Position numbers and translations under genes: made by a program. From NCBI GenBank assembly GCA_964036045.1, contig OZ038392.1, forward strand, positions 35,229,330 through 35,293,329: a stretch of DNA of 64,000 nt. The letters are read 5' to 3'. The DNA comes from Eutreptiella sp. 'Long Island Sound 2002' (lineage: Eukaryota; Euglenozoa; Euglenophyceae; Eutreptiales; Eutreptiaceae). Position 1 is the stretch's first letter; the number at the start of each line of letters is the position of its first letter. The notes under the pieces were generated by a model. It was not told the DNA's origin. It saw nothing but the letters and a program-made list of their open reading frames with translations, and made no database searches. Positions 21,670 through 32,984 of the stretch are shown piece after piece.

Positions 21670-21856
21670 CCCACCCTCTAGGACCCCGTATACGCGCCAT
21701 TTGATAATATTCTACATTTCTACTTTGAGTATGTTATTTGACGTATGTGACCGAAGTTGTTGGCAGAGCTGTGTGACACCCGTTGAAATACGTGTTGATG
21801 TGTTAGCCTTGTGTACCCCCGTCTTCTAGTGTGTTGTATTTGACGTTATTCTGAAG
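21670..21856. other. Junction DNA between LINE B and palindrome array
   Basis: LINE B homology ends near 21665 and no coding follows before the first palindrome. The same junction occurs mirrored near 62750-62940. No terminal inverted repeat can be defined, because the other end of the element is missing. Confidence 0.4.
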
Positions 21857-22157
21857 CTGGCCGAAATCTCGGCCAGGTTTTGGGTAACATTGCAAACAAC
21901 TATGTGTATATGCAGTTTTTGACCCTTCTGGCCGAAATTTCGGCCAGCTTTTTGGTTTCCTGGTGAATAGGCATAGTTATTTTCATTTTTCTTAGGGCTG
22001 GCCGAAATCTCGGCCAGCTTTTTGGTCTTATCACTATTCAAGCACTTATATTCTGGTTTTTGGGCGGTCTGGCTGAAATTTCGGCCAGTTTTTCCTATTT
22101 TTGAACATTTAAGCAATTATTTCCCCTTTGAACACACCTGGCCGAAATTTCGGCCAG
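21857..22157. repeat. Array of five 20-bp palindromes, ~70-bp period (left arm)
   Basis: Copies of CTGGCCGAAATTTCGGCCAG or close variants lie at 21857-21876, 21928-21947, 21998-22017, 22069-22088 and 22138-22157. Start-to-start distances are 71, 70, 71 and 69 bp. The ~50-bp spacers are different sequences, but most begin with a short T-run after the palindrome. The array lies directly upstream of gene A (ATG 22229), so it could serve as a protein-binding array, promoter or subterminal transposase site. Confidence 0.9.
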
Positions 22158-22534
22158 CTTGCAATTGTCGTTGTTCATGAGTATTACACCATACACTCCT
22201 ACATAAACGTTTTCTTGTCTCGACATTGATGTCTTCTGCTATTACTGTCAATGTTGTACATGCTGCAGTTACTGGTGCTTTTGCTACTACAGCCAAAGGG
22301 CTGTTGCGAAATGCATTACGTGGTGGGACTCTGCAAAAGCTTTTGCAATTCTGCCTCTTTTTGCGGAAGAATCGCAGGAGCCGGCACTCCCTGACACAGT
22401 TGAAGGCTGCCACCACTGATAAGAAGCCCCCACGATGGTACATGACATTTTTGTCACAGTTCCATGCCCTATACTGCCTGCTGCGTCGTATGGTCCTCCC
22501 ATACTGTAACTGTTGGTGTGGTTACAACTGGGGT

Positions 22535-22538
22535 ATTA
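22535..22538. repeat. 4-bp target duplication of LTR element 1 (left)
   Basis: ATTA precedes the 5' LTR and recurs at 35736-35739 after the 3' LTR. The uninterrupted right arm shows a single ATTATG at this place. Confidence 0.7.
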
Positions 22539-24894
22539 TGAAGCCGTTCGGACCCCCGTGGCCATCTTGGGGTCACTTGGGGTGCGTATCTATGTGCCGG
22601 CAAGCCGCCATTGACTGATATCATACTCTCCCATCCACCTGACCTAACCCGATGTGATAGTGTGATAGGTTTGGCCATTCCAGCTATGAGCGGCCATATT
22701 CAGTACCGAGGCACCGCCAGCGGAGATTTATATATCGGAATATCAGGAATCAACAGGGTTTTATTATCATAATGTTTCCGTAATTTTTCAGCCTTTCGTT
22801 CTGATGGTCAATGTATCGGCGACTGTCAGTTGGCTCGCGATTTTGCGTTAACCGATTGGTTAACTGTTATTTCCAGATATTTTGGCGGATACTCCGTTGA
22901 AGGGTCAGATTTCATCAGCAAAGGGTTCGTTGCTTCCGCAACTCTCTAAATAAGCACTCGAAATTTTAATCTGAATTTTTCGCGATGTCGAAATCGGATT
23001 TTCGACTTCGACATTGCCGCACTTGATTTGGACTTCTTCGAGTGGTCATACTCCTTTCCCTATGCCCGAATCAGGTTTCCCTTATACTTGCCACCCATTT
23101 GACTTGGAGATATAAGGGAAACAAAAGCGAATCGTGGGACCACTTTGAAAGACCATATCTACGCGCGAGTGTGAGTAAAGAGAATAAGGAAGGTTGGGTT
23201 GCAAGCGCCTTGGTCTCAACTTAATTTAGGAAGCATCAAACGCCTTTGGTGCGTACACATGCCCGGTGTTGCAAGGGATAATGGTCAAGAGGGTATAAAT
23301 TGATATATAACTCTTGGACCGTGCAACCGGATATTTTAATGCGACTTTCGAGTGTACCGCATGAGTGTTGGGGTTGCATAGATACTTTCCTTGGGTTCCT
23401 ACGCATTTTTAACGTGAAGTTATGTCCATGGAGGGACATGGCATATCATGGTGGGAGCCACTTTTGAGGGTATGTTTTATATGCATGGTATATGTCTTGA
23501 TATGCTCACGCCCATGTTATATATCTTCGTGTGGCCGAAGAGATGGGGAGCCATACGTGACAAGGGTTTTTCCCATGTCCCAATTGTGGAATTCAAAGCG
23601 CTAGACTAAGTCTACCGCATATGTATCGCTCATGGTATGTTGGACAAAGAGATTCATGAGTGCACTCCCATTTTCATGGGGCATGTAGATATGAGTGGCG
23701 AAGGTATCTCCATGCGCCCGATTGGGGATCCAAGTGGGGGAATTGTTCGCAAATGGTTCCAATCATTTGTGTATTGAACCATGAGCGGATATCATGGGTG
23801 AGCATAGAGATATACTATCATGACAACTTTGTATTTGGTCATATTTTGATGTTTTTGACCTCAATTTTTGCTCATTTTTGCATTTTGTGTACTTACCTGG
23901 TCGGCAAACAGCCAGAAGCCTATGGAGAGTCGAACCATGGTATGTTGTTCATATGTTGGCATATGCTTTGGAGTTGAACACCACCATATGCCGGATCGCG
24001 TACTCCATTTGGCTCGGCGCACGAGAGATTACAAGAATTGGTCTCAAAATCATGGGCTGACTTGGGCAGTGCGTGGCGCCCATATTCGAAGGGGTTTCGA
24101 GGGTAAAGTGGGGATGTACATGGGCATTGGCCTTTGGTCTCTATCCTCCATGAATACTAGACTTCGATTCAATGCATGCTTTGAGCCTTCGGATAAGTAG
24201 TAACTTCAATTTTGAGCATATTTTTGATATATGGCCAATATGGTGTGAATTGGCAGTTTTTTGACATGTTATGAGTTCAAACTCATAGGTCATTTCTCTA
24301 AGCCCATTCGACTCCAAGTCCAACCGAGGTTATGTCAGGGTAGGGCATGGTCCTGAGTGCCACTCTAGGCCATGACACGCCACCTCCCCTATTGGGCTAG
24401 GATTTAGAGGCTTGGGAGTGAACACATTTTTGGGGTTCATGTAGTGAATTTTCACACATGGCATTTAGCCATCTCATTTGACCTGGTTCAGGGCAATATG
24501 TTGGTGAGTCAAGGGAAGGTCTTGAGTCCAGGGAATGAGGGGTATATGGCTGTGAATGTGTATGTTTACCTCTATCCCCAACTTTGCTTTATTTGTGTTC
24601 ATATGCCAATTTCAGGGCTTTCTTCCTTGGTGCAATTCTTGTACATGCCCGCCATCGTGAGACAATCGATGTGCTGAACGAAAGCCCGCAGCCTGATTTG
24701 GATTGTGAATTGGGTTATTGCTGTACTTGTGGGATCTGGTTGCTATTCAGGGTTGAAGGAGGATTTTATTTTCTATATTTTTGGATTTTGGACCCTGGAC
24801 TTTGAGAAATGCAAGCATTGATCCGGAGCAAATCAGCAGGGATTACAGGCGGAAGGGGCACAGCGGGGGCCGGTCCTGGTAGGGACCTTCTTTA
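22539..24894 (+). repeat. 5' LTR of element 1
   Basis: 2356 bp, starting TGAAGCC and ending CCTTCTTTA. It matches 33379-35735. No gene is supported inside. A TATATAT stretch near 22727 is a possible promoter. Confidence 0.9.
22984..23015. repeat. LTR hairpin, element 1 5' LTR
   Basis: ATGTCGAA and TTCGACAT flank a 14-nt loop. The same hairpin is present in LTRs of both element families. Confidence 0.6.
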
Positions 24895-27800
24895 TGGTAG
24901 CAGAGGCTTACCTGCTGCCCCTACCAACCGCCGACCCGGGGACTTGGGCCCTTATGAGCCCTGCCCAAGTACGCCCTGGGTGCGTATTGTGGACTCGGTG
25001 GAGACCACGCCGGAGATTAGAGCCATAGAAGAACCGAGACGTTCAAGAGCATGGCGAACTCCGGAAGTTGAAGCCCGAAGAGAAGTACGACATTCGGGAA
25101 GAGGAGGACGTGACATGGAGGAACTGGTCTCCATGTGCAAGCGTCGCTGCCGAAAGGCATGCAACCTCCGCTCCGCCGCGGAGGACTCTGATGAGGATTG
25201 CCATTCAGGCAGCAGTGGAGGACGGGCCCGGCGCTACCGGAAGCGCGGGTCACCCAAGCCCGCGGCAGGGGACGCCGGGGCTATGGATACGGATCCCAGC
25301 CCGGTCAGGCTGTGGGACTCCGAGCACTCCGAGGGCTATCGGACAGCTTATGAGCCACCCTCGGAGTCGGAGGAGACGGCCAGACCGCCCACAAGGGCGA
25401 ATACGGCCCCCGAGCCCGCCCTGCAGCACGACGCCGAGGGCTTGGAGAGGCCAGCCAGGGCCCGGACGGCACCTGTGCCCCGGCACACGGGACCAGAGAC
25501 GGACGCCATAGGCGATACGCCCATGGGCGATGAGTCTGAGGTGCCGGGAACCGCGGGATGTGCTGAATCTGGCGGAAAGCACGCGGGGTGCCACTGCGAG
25601 CACGTGTCCTTCCTCATGGGCAAGTACCCGAAGATGGGGATGGACGCCATCGTGCATCATCTTGACCGCCTGGACAACGCCAAGGACGCTCTAGAGGCGG
25701 ACGTCGCGGGGATCCTGGACGACCAGTCGGCCGCGGAGAACCACATGGAGGAGCTGCGAGCGGATCAGGCCCGGTACCGGGAGAATCTGGAGCTGGCCCT
25801 GCAGAAGCAGCAGCAAGTGGTGGACAGCCTCCTCCACTTAGTAGAGGACATGTCGGGACGCCTGAAAAGGCTAGAGGAGCGACAGCCCCTCGCCTCGGGT
25901 CCGGAGCTCCCGGCAAAGCCGGCCGCGGTAGAGCTGGTGGAGCGGGTTAAGACCCTCAGGAGCGCCATGGAGAAACCCATGGGCGGCCCTGCAGAGGCAC
26001 CATACGCGCCTCCGCGTGTTGACCCGGGTGCGCTGCCGTTTGTTCCCATGTTCAGCGAATCAACAATGCTCGGGGAACACACGGCACCGGCTGGGTCCAT
26101 GCGGGAAGGGCACGTAGCCACGGACCCGAGGAGCCTGACAGTGCAGATGTCCCATGCCGCCCAGGATGTACCGATCACGACGAATATGGTGGTATATGCG
26201 GAAGACGTGATCCAGAGCAAGACCATGCAGGGGCGAACCATGGGAGGCGCCGACGGACATGGTCGAGGTCATCCAGGCGGAAACCTGTGGGCGAAGGACC
26301 CCAATACGGGGATATGGACGGCCGATGGAGCAAATCCTTCCCGCATTCCAAACCCCATGGGTTCAGGCCCAACTGGACCGCACTCCATGGAGGAGAGGGA
26401 TGTACGGGGAGTGTACTCACACCCCCCGGCCACAGGTGGTATCCGTCTCGGTGGAGTGGTGGCGGGAGACGTCGGAGACGCCATCAGGATCGACGACCTC
26501 AGGGGAATCAAAATCCCCTATTACGACGGGAACCCCTTCAACCTGGATGACTTCATCCTGGACTGGGAGGACTTCGCCGAGGAGGTCGTCGGCGAGATGC
26601 GGGGAGCGCCGCGGGACAAGTGGGTATGCCGGACATTCCCACACCGGCTGGCGCAGGACCTCAAGGAGGAGCTGCGGGATCAGATCCGGGAAGGATTGAT
26701 CCGCACGGAGCAGGCCTGCCTCCAGTGGTTGGAGGACGAGGAGCGTGTGGACGCTCCGAACCAGAAGCTGGAGGACCTGTGGTCCATTCCACTGCCGCTG
26801 GACCGCGGTGAGTTGCGGGTCCGGGAGTGGAACCGGTATCTGCGGAAGTACCGCAGATGCCTCAAGCTGTTGGAAGACTGGAACGAGGCCAGTGAGATCC
26901 GCTACTTGCTGAAGGACATCCTCCCCGGCAACTGGAAGAGGCGAGTGGAGGACGAGGAGAAGAAGCGCGCCAAGAAGCGGGTGGCGGTGCGGATCATGGC
27001 GGCGGAGGATACCCACGCGGGTATCATGGAGTTCTTCAGGAGGAACCTGGGCGAACCCAACCGGATGTTGGGCCTGAAGAACGCCGTGTACGTGGAGGTG
27101 TTTGGAGACTCCATGGGGCAAAGGTTGCTGCGCCTCAATAACGTGGAGTGGAGGCGCGGGGAGCCGCTGAGGATGCAGGTCATCTTCGCCCGCATGAGCC
27201 TGGACGAGATCGTGAAGTACATCACGGTGGAGTTGAAGCTCAATGCGAAGAACGAGGCCCACGTGCAGGATCGACATGGTCATGGACAACGAGGCCACCG
27301 AGAAGACCGCCACCATCGGGAGATCCAGGAGGACACGGCCAACTCTGCGGAGGATGGTAGTGGAAGTGGCCAAGACCACTGGTCCCGGGAGGATCACGAG
27401 GAGGCCCATTTCTGCGCGTTCGTGTCGCACAACGTGAAGAACCATGGGCAGGATCGGTCCAGATGGAGCCAGGTGGGACCCAGGAAGAACAGAGAAGGAC
27501 CAAGGAGGATCGGGAACCCACCGCTCTCGTTCCGGGAGTACAGATCTCAGCACGACGGGTGCTGGGTCTGTTATGGCAAGGGAAACAACCATGCACACGA
27601 CCACCGTCAGTGCAAGGTGTATGAGGCGGACAAGAAGGCCTACTTCGCAGCCCACCCCGAGAAGAAGCCCAAGGAGCAGCGGTTTTCCGATTGGAAAGCG
27701 AAGGGCGGAGACGAGGGAAAAGGCCAAGGCAAAGGCCAAGGAAAAGGCGGAGGAAGAGGCTATGGTGGTGGACCTGGCCAAGACCGACGAGTGAGGTCGA

Positions 27801-27916
27801 TCGAGGAAGTTGCTGAGGACATGTTGAGGACATTGGAGGAACTCAAAGCCCAGCAACGTGGTGGACAAAGTCCTGGCGGATCGCAGCCGGAAGGGGCTGC
27901 GGGAAGCCAAGTCTAG
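24809..27916 (+). CDS. gag: Element 1 Gag
   Basis: The frame opens at ATG 24809, still inside the LTR. The first ATG after the primer-binding site is 25115, which may be the real start. An N-terminal Pro/Arg/Glu-rich part and a coiled-coil-like stretch around 25680-25890 precede the retrotransposon Gag core (IPYYDGNPFNLDDFILDWEDF near 26510, then VREWNRYLRKYR). A zinc-knuckle-like CWVCYGKGNNHAHDHRQC follows near 27558, then a Gly/Lys-rich tail. Gag packages the RNA into particles. It ends at TAG 27914-27916, after which the same frame continues into pol. The TAG is either Gln (one Gag-Pol protein) or a read-through stop. Confidence 0.85.
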   Translation: MQALIRSKSAGITGGRGTAGAGPGRDLLYGSRGLPAAPTNRRPGDLGPYEPCPSTPWVRIVDSVETTPEIRAIEEPRRSRAWRTPEVEARREVRHSGRGGRDMEELVSMCKRRCRKACNLRSAAEDSDEDCHSGSSGGRARRYRKRGSPKPAAGDAGAMDTDPSPVRLWDSEHSEGYRTAYEPPSESEETARPPTRANTAPEPALQHDAEGLERPARARTAPVPRHTGPETDAIGDTPMGDESEVPGTAGCAESGGKHAGCHCEHVSFLMGKYPKMGMDAIVHHLDRLDNAKDALEADVAGILDDQSAAENHMEELRADQARYRENLELALQKQQQVVDSLLHLVEDMSGRLKRLEERQPLASGPELPAKPAAVELVERVKTLRSAMEKPMGGPAEAPYAPPRVDPGALPFVPMFSESTMLGEHTAPAGSMREGHVATDPRSLTVQMSHAAQDVPITTNMVVYAEDVIQSKTMQGRTMGGADGHGRGHPGGNLWAKDPNTGIWTADGANPSRIPNPMGSGPTGPHSMEERDVRGVYSHPPATGGIRLGGVVAGDVGDAIRIDDLRGIKIPYYDGNPFNLDDFILDWEDFAEEVVGEMRGAPRDKWVCRTFPHRLAQDLKEELRDQIREGLIRTEQACLQWLEDEERVDAPNQKLEDLWSIPLPLDRGELRVREWNRYLRKYRRCLKLLEDWNEASEIRYLLKDILPGNWKRRVEDEEKKRAKKRVAVRIMAAEDTHAGIMEFFRRNLGEPNRMLGLKNAVYVEVFGDSMGQRLLRLNNVEWRRGEPLRMQVIFARMSLDEIVKYITVELKLNAKNEAHVQDRHGHGQRGHREDRHHREIQEDTANSAEDGSGSGQDHWSREDHEEAHFCAFVSHNVKNHGQDRSRWSQVGPRKNREGPRRIGNPPLSFREYRSQHDGCWVCYGKGNNHAHDHRQCKVYEADKKAYFAAHPEKKPKEQRFSDWKAKGGDEGKGQGKGQGKGGGRGYGGGPGQDRRVRSIEEVAEDMLRTLEELKAQQRGGQSPGGSQPEGAAGSQV
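24895..24906 (+). other. Primer-binding site of element 1
   Basis: TGGTAGCAGAGG directly abuts the 5' LTR and is complementary to the 3' end of an initiator-Met tRNA (CCTCTGCTACCA), the usual primer type of many Ty3/gypsy elements. Confidence 0.8.
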
Positions 27917-30900
27917 AGGAGCCTGCACGGGAGTGGGACCTCGGAGGTCTCTCCTCCGAAAATCAGTGGAATCCCAGAGAAAGTGAAGGCACATCGGGTG
28001 CCGAAGAAGGCTCCAGAAGAGCCAAAACCACTGAGTTTCGCCACTCCCAACCCCTGGAGCGCCCTGCCAAGGGAAGTACATGTGGGTACGGGACATGGCA
28101 AGAAGGAAGGAGCGACCACGGAGAGCCCCGTGGACGGGCAGGACCAACCCAAGATCTACACCATCCGCGACCATACCCTTGAAGTCCTGATGCACCCAGA
28201 CGTGCTAGAGTTGCATGCCGTGAGAGTCGTCCATACACCTCATGGCGATGAGCGGCAGTTGCACTTGAAAGTGCGAGTACGGTGCGGACGAGAGGAGAAG
28301 GTGGTGGATGTGTTCGTGGATACGGGTGCCCAGGTGAGCCTGGTCCGGAGAGGGTTGTTCAAGGAGGAATTCCTGCAGCCCAGCCGGAGACCGGTCCGCC
28401 TGAAGGTCGCCAACGGAGAGATTATGGGTGGAGGCACCCATGAGGCCACCATCAGTATGGAATTCTGGGAGCATGAGCGCTTGAACCGCCCTGATCAGGC
28501 GAAGAGAAGCACTCTATCCGGGAACTTCTATGTGGCCGACATTACCGATTGGGATATGATCATCGGGTATGACTTCATGGTGGCAAACGCCATTGGAGCC
28601 CTTCCCCATCGTGCCACGCTGGTCCGGGAGGATGATGAATGCCTCACATGGCTGTCCACGGACTATGCATGCGGATCATCCCAATGGAATGCTGAGGAAG
28701 AGGATCGGATCGTCCAAGCGGTGCAAGCTGTGGGTGCCAAGTCCAGAGGAGACCGTGGAGTTCAGCTCACGGAGTATGGAATGGCGCCGCAAGTGTACGC
28801 CAGGATGATCCAGACGCTGGGAGCCGAAGCGCCCGAGACGGACGTCTTTGCTTCCCGGGATGCCCCACTTCTGCGGAAGTGTAGGAGGCATTGGCATCGA
28901 GGAGACTCAGCCTGGCATGGGCATTGGGGTTTGAAGGAGTGGGGGCCCATGTATTGGCATGGCTCCCCGGACAATACCAGACGTACGGTGGAGAAGATCA
29001 TCGCGGATAGGGCGAAGGGGGTCCTGGTCATAACCGGTATAGGATCCACCCCATGTCCGCTGGAGGGTCTCAAGTCGACGCTGGACTCCATCACCCTGAA
29101 CGAGATGTCATTCGGGCCAGAGGAGGAGTTGTTCATCGACGCCAAGGGTGTATCAATGCCCTCCCCGGGTCAAGCGTGGGGTACCAAGGCTTTCCTGGTG
29201 GATGGGGCACAAGCCCGGCCCACGGGTGATGAAGCATTCATCCGTAGGGTGGAGGCGGTGCCTATGAAGGTCATGTTTGAGCCCAAGGAGGGGACGGATC
29301 AGCCAGTGGATGGCATTGACATCCTGTCCCACTCCGAGATCGACGACGTCGTCAACTACATGCGAATGGGGATGCACGACCGTGTGGCAGCCAAGAAGAG
29401 GCGGGCCATGGTCACATCTCCGCATTGGTGGGATGACAAGATGTTGGTCACCGGCAAGTACGAGAAGGATGAGTTCGTGGCGAGGGTCATGGATCACATC
29501 GCGGACCAATACGATGGTCCGGTTGGGTCGGACCCACCAACGTGGGGTTTTCCAAGAGTGGGAACCGGTAGCGACGAGCACCAGCCCGAGGCTGCAAATT
29601 TTCGAAGATTATCGGTGGGAAGCATGCCCCACGACGATGAAGACGGCATATCGGACGAGGAGAAGTCGGAATCGGACCCAGAAGAGGCCTATACCGCAGT
29701 GCGTTCGGTTGTGTCTATACCGAAGCAAGCGGCTGAAGAGGCCCAGGAGAACCCGAAGGTCGCCGAGCTGAAGGAGAGGCTGATAAAGGCCTATCCGCGG
29801 CTATTCAGTGGCGTCGCCAACAAGAACCCTCCAGATCGCGGGAGGTTTGGTACAGCGAAGATCAAGCTGAAGCCGAACCCGAAGATCTATCGTCATCGGG
29901 AGTACCAACTTCAGGGTGATCGGGCCGAGGCCATGAAGAAGTTGTTGGCCGAGTTCATTGAGCGGGGATGGATCGAACCCTCCGACAGTGAGTGGGCCAG
30001 CCCAGCCTTCATCGTGCCCAAGAAGGAGAAGGGCGAGTGGAGGTTGGTGGTTGATTACAGAGGTTTGAACGAGCAGACCGAGCACGACTCGTACTCGCTT
30101 CCTCTGATCGACTCCATTCTCCAAAAACAACAGAAAAAGCGGATTTTCACGGTGTTGGACCTGAAACACGGTTACCACCAGATGCCGCTACACCCGGACT
30201 CCAGGCCCTGCACAGCGATGTCGACGCCGCTGGGGCCCATGCAGTGGAAAGTGGTGCCTATGGGTGCCAAGAATGGCAACGCCGCTTTCCAGCGCATGAT
30301 GGAGGACCTACTCGGTCCTGTCCGGGACTGTGCCGATCCCTTCGTGGATGATATCATCATCGGGTCCGGCACGGAGAACATGACTGAGGACGAGCTCATC
30401 GACGCGAATGAGAAGGATCTGCGCCGAGTGCTCAGCGAGTTGGACAAGCACAACATTGTGTGCAAGCCCACCAAAGCCTCACTCTTCGTGAAGGAAGTGG
30501 AGTTCGCGGGTCACGTGGTTGGTCACGGGCAACGCCGTCCCATGCCTGGGAAGCTGGCGTCCCTGCACCACTGGGAGAAGCCCCAGACCATCAGCGAACT
30601 CCGGTCCTTCATTGGGTTCTGCAATTACTATTCGGGCTACGTCCAGATGTATGCAGAACTCTCGGGGCCGCTGCACAAGATGCTGCAGGTGGGGAAGTTC
30701 GATGGCCGGAAGGGGAGCAAGAAGAAGCTTGCCTGGACCCCTGAGGCTGAAGATGCGTTCAACAGCCTGAAGGAGCGACTCCTGGGGCAGTTGGGGCTGT
30801 TCCTGGTGGACCCGGACAAGGGATTCGTGCTACGGACAGACGCCTCGGACTATGCCGTGGGGGCAGTCCTCGAGCAAGTCCGGGACGACGGGACTCATGT

Positions 30901-31489
30901 TCCCGTGGCGTTTTGGAGCAGGATCCTGGCCGAGGGCCAACGCCGAACATGGACCGCGAGGGAGAAGGAGACATACGCCATTGTATGTGCGCTCAGGAAG
31001 TGGTCTGGCCACATCGGACTGCAGCCGGTGGTGGTTTGCACGGACCACCAGTCCCTACAGAGCTGGCACAAGGAGCATGTCGACACCCCCTCAGGACCAG
31101 CGGCTAGGAGGGCCCGATGGCACGAGACGTTCGCCAAGTTCGACCTCAGCGTGGTATACGTCCCGGGGAAGGACAACACTGTGGCAGATTGCCTCAGTCG
31201 GTGGGCCTACCCCGCGGGCAAGGCTTGGATGGACATATCCAGCCATGGAGACGCCGAGGAGACCGAGGAGGCCAAGCGCATCATGGAGATGGAGAAGGTC
31301 ATGGAGCAAGAGGGGGTCAAGTGCTTTGTGGTGATGGCGAACCGTACGGACCTAGCCAAGTTCCGGGGTGCCCGCGTCCAAGCTATTCGAGAGGAAACCC
31401 TCGAGCAATGGATGGTGGCCCCTGTATAGCTAGTCAGGTCGGTGCTCACAGAGGATTGGTCGGATGACTACGCGGCATCCGAGCACTGA
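27917..31489 (+). CDS. pol: Element 1 Pol: protease, extra domain, RT, RNase H
   Basis: It lies in the same frame as gag. The aspartic protease has VDTGAQVSLV near 28318. An unusual region (28770-29060, DVFASRDAPLL ... DSAWHGHWG ... PMYWHGSP ... DRAKGVLV) follows, resembling the methyltransferase-like domain of DIRS-type elements. RT has VVDYRGLNEQ (30046) and the catalytic FVDDIIIG (30343). RNase H has RTDASDYAVGAVLEQ (30835) and TDHQSLQSWHKEH. TAG at 31427-31429 fits Gln. The frame ends at TGA 31487-31489, inside the linker to integrase, where the related element reads through, so this TGA is probably a mutation. Confidence 0.85.
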
Positions 31490-32984
31490 AGCAAGTACTG
31501 GAATGCCGTGAGCGCCCCGTCGGACGACGAGTGGCCTGAGGGCTTGACCGAGGATGGGGACAAACTGTTCCTCAAGGACAAGGTGCTGGTGCCCGAGAAC
31601 CGAGTGGAGGAGCTCATTGACCACTGGCACAACGCCCAGCTCATGCACCCTGGCCGAGACAAGATGCAGCAGGACCTGGAGTGGCGTTTCAAGTTCCCTC
31701 CGGGGTACTATGCCATCCTGGATAGGTACTGCAGCGACTGTGCCGTGTGTCGGGCCACGAAGAGCCCTAACCACTCCACAGCGGGCAACCCGGTGTATAC
31801 GGCTATACCAGAGGCCCCTATGCGGTCCGTGGCCATGGATGTGTTCGCCATGCCTGAGGTCACCGTGGACGGAGAGACCTACGACTGTGTCATCCTGGCG
31901 GTGGACAGGCACAGCGGGTATATCGTGGCAGTCCCGGGCAAGAAGTCCAAGAAGAAGGACAAGAAGGACAAGCATGGAGTGGGGCTGCAGGCCAAGACCG
32001 TCGCTAATGCCATGATCAGGCATTGGCTGACGATTTTTGATGTCCCAGCTGTCATCTGCAGCGATCGGGCCAGTCAGTTCGTGGGGACGTGGTTCAAGAC
32101 GATGTGCAAGCACATGGGGATTCGGCATGCCAAGACCGTGGCGTACCACAGCCGGTCGAATGGCCGTGCTGAGGTGGCCGGGCGGCAGATGTTTCGAGAA
32201 GTTCCGCCAGCTGCACATTGACGAACCGGGCCGGAACTGGTATAATTCGCTGTGGAGAGTGCTCCAAGCGTATCACGACCTTCCGGGACCCACTGGACTG
32301 TCGCCCCATCGCATCCTGTTCCTACGGGATGGAGTGTCACGCACTCTCCCGTGGATGAACCATGGCAAAGTGGCCCGGGATGCGAATGCCATGATGGCTG
32401 AGGCGGACGACACGGCGGCCAAGGTGTGCAAGGCACTTCAGGACGAGCATGACAAAAGGGCCAAGTACTTCAAACAAGGGAAGGTCCAGAAGTATGCTCT
32501 CCAAGACACCGTGTGGGTGGAGCGGCACCACAAGGATGTCCTGTCCAGGCATCGGCAGGCATCTTGTTATGTGCCGGGGTTGATCGTGCGGAAGGTCGGA
32601 CAGGATGTGTATGCGGTTCGTGTGGGGGATAACAAGATCCTGGACCGCGACCACACGCAGCTTCGTCCCCGAGCACCAGACCCCAGCGGACGTCCCGTCA
32701 CCTTCGAGTTCACGGCCGGCGATGTGGACTCGGACGACGAGGGTGAGGACGACGACTTCACCGCTGAAAAGATCTTGGCGGACAAGCCGGACCCGGGGAC
32801 GCCTGGGGGTAGGCTTTATAAAGTCCGTTGGAAGGGATTCGCCGCATCCAGGGATTCGTGGGAACCTCCGAGCAGTTTCGTGCCGAGGTATACCACGGTC
32901 TGGATGGACTACCTAAAGAAAAAGAATATTTCTTTGGATGTCAAGGACGTGTTGGTCCATTTGGTTGCTGCTGTAGCACCGTAA
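31490..32984 (+). pseudogene. Element 1 integrase with chromodomain, frameshifted
   Basis: The zinc-binding part has HWHNAQLMHPG and CSDCAVC. The catalytic core has MDVFAMPEV, CSDRASQFVGTWFK and NGRAEVAGRQ, which supply the D, D and E positions. One extra T at 32192-32194 shifts the frame. The rest is read in the next frame through LSPHRILF. It ends in a chromodomain (YKVRWKGF ... SRDSWEPPSSFV) near 32760-32930. Chromodomains direct chromovirus integration to heterochromatin marks. The open frame ends at TAA 32982-32984. Confidence 0.85.

Noticed and set aside
21857-22157. CRISPR-like array: 20-bp repeats with ~50-bp unique spacers
   Set aside because: The repeats are perfect palindromes, vary between copies, also occur singly in introns and between genes, and no cas genes are present in this eukaryotic DNA.
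22539-24808. Small open frames conserved between the two LTRs of each element
   Set aside because: Conservation follows from LTR identity. None has a recognisable domain or codon pattern.
27243-27833. Antisense frames over the gag and pol genes
   Set aside because: Shadow frames caused by high GC. The sense strand carries recognised motifs.
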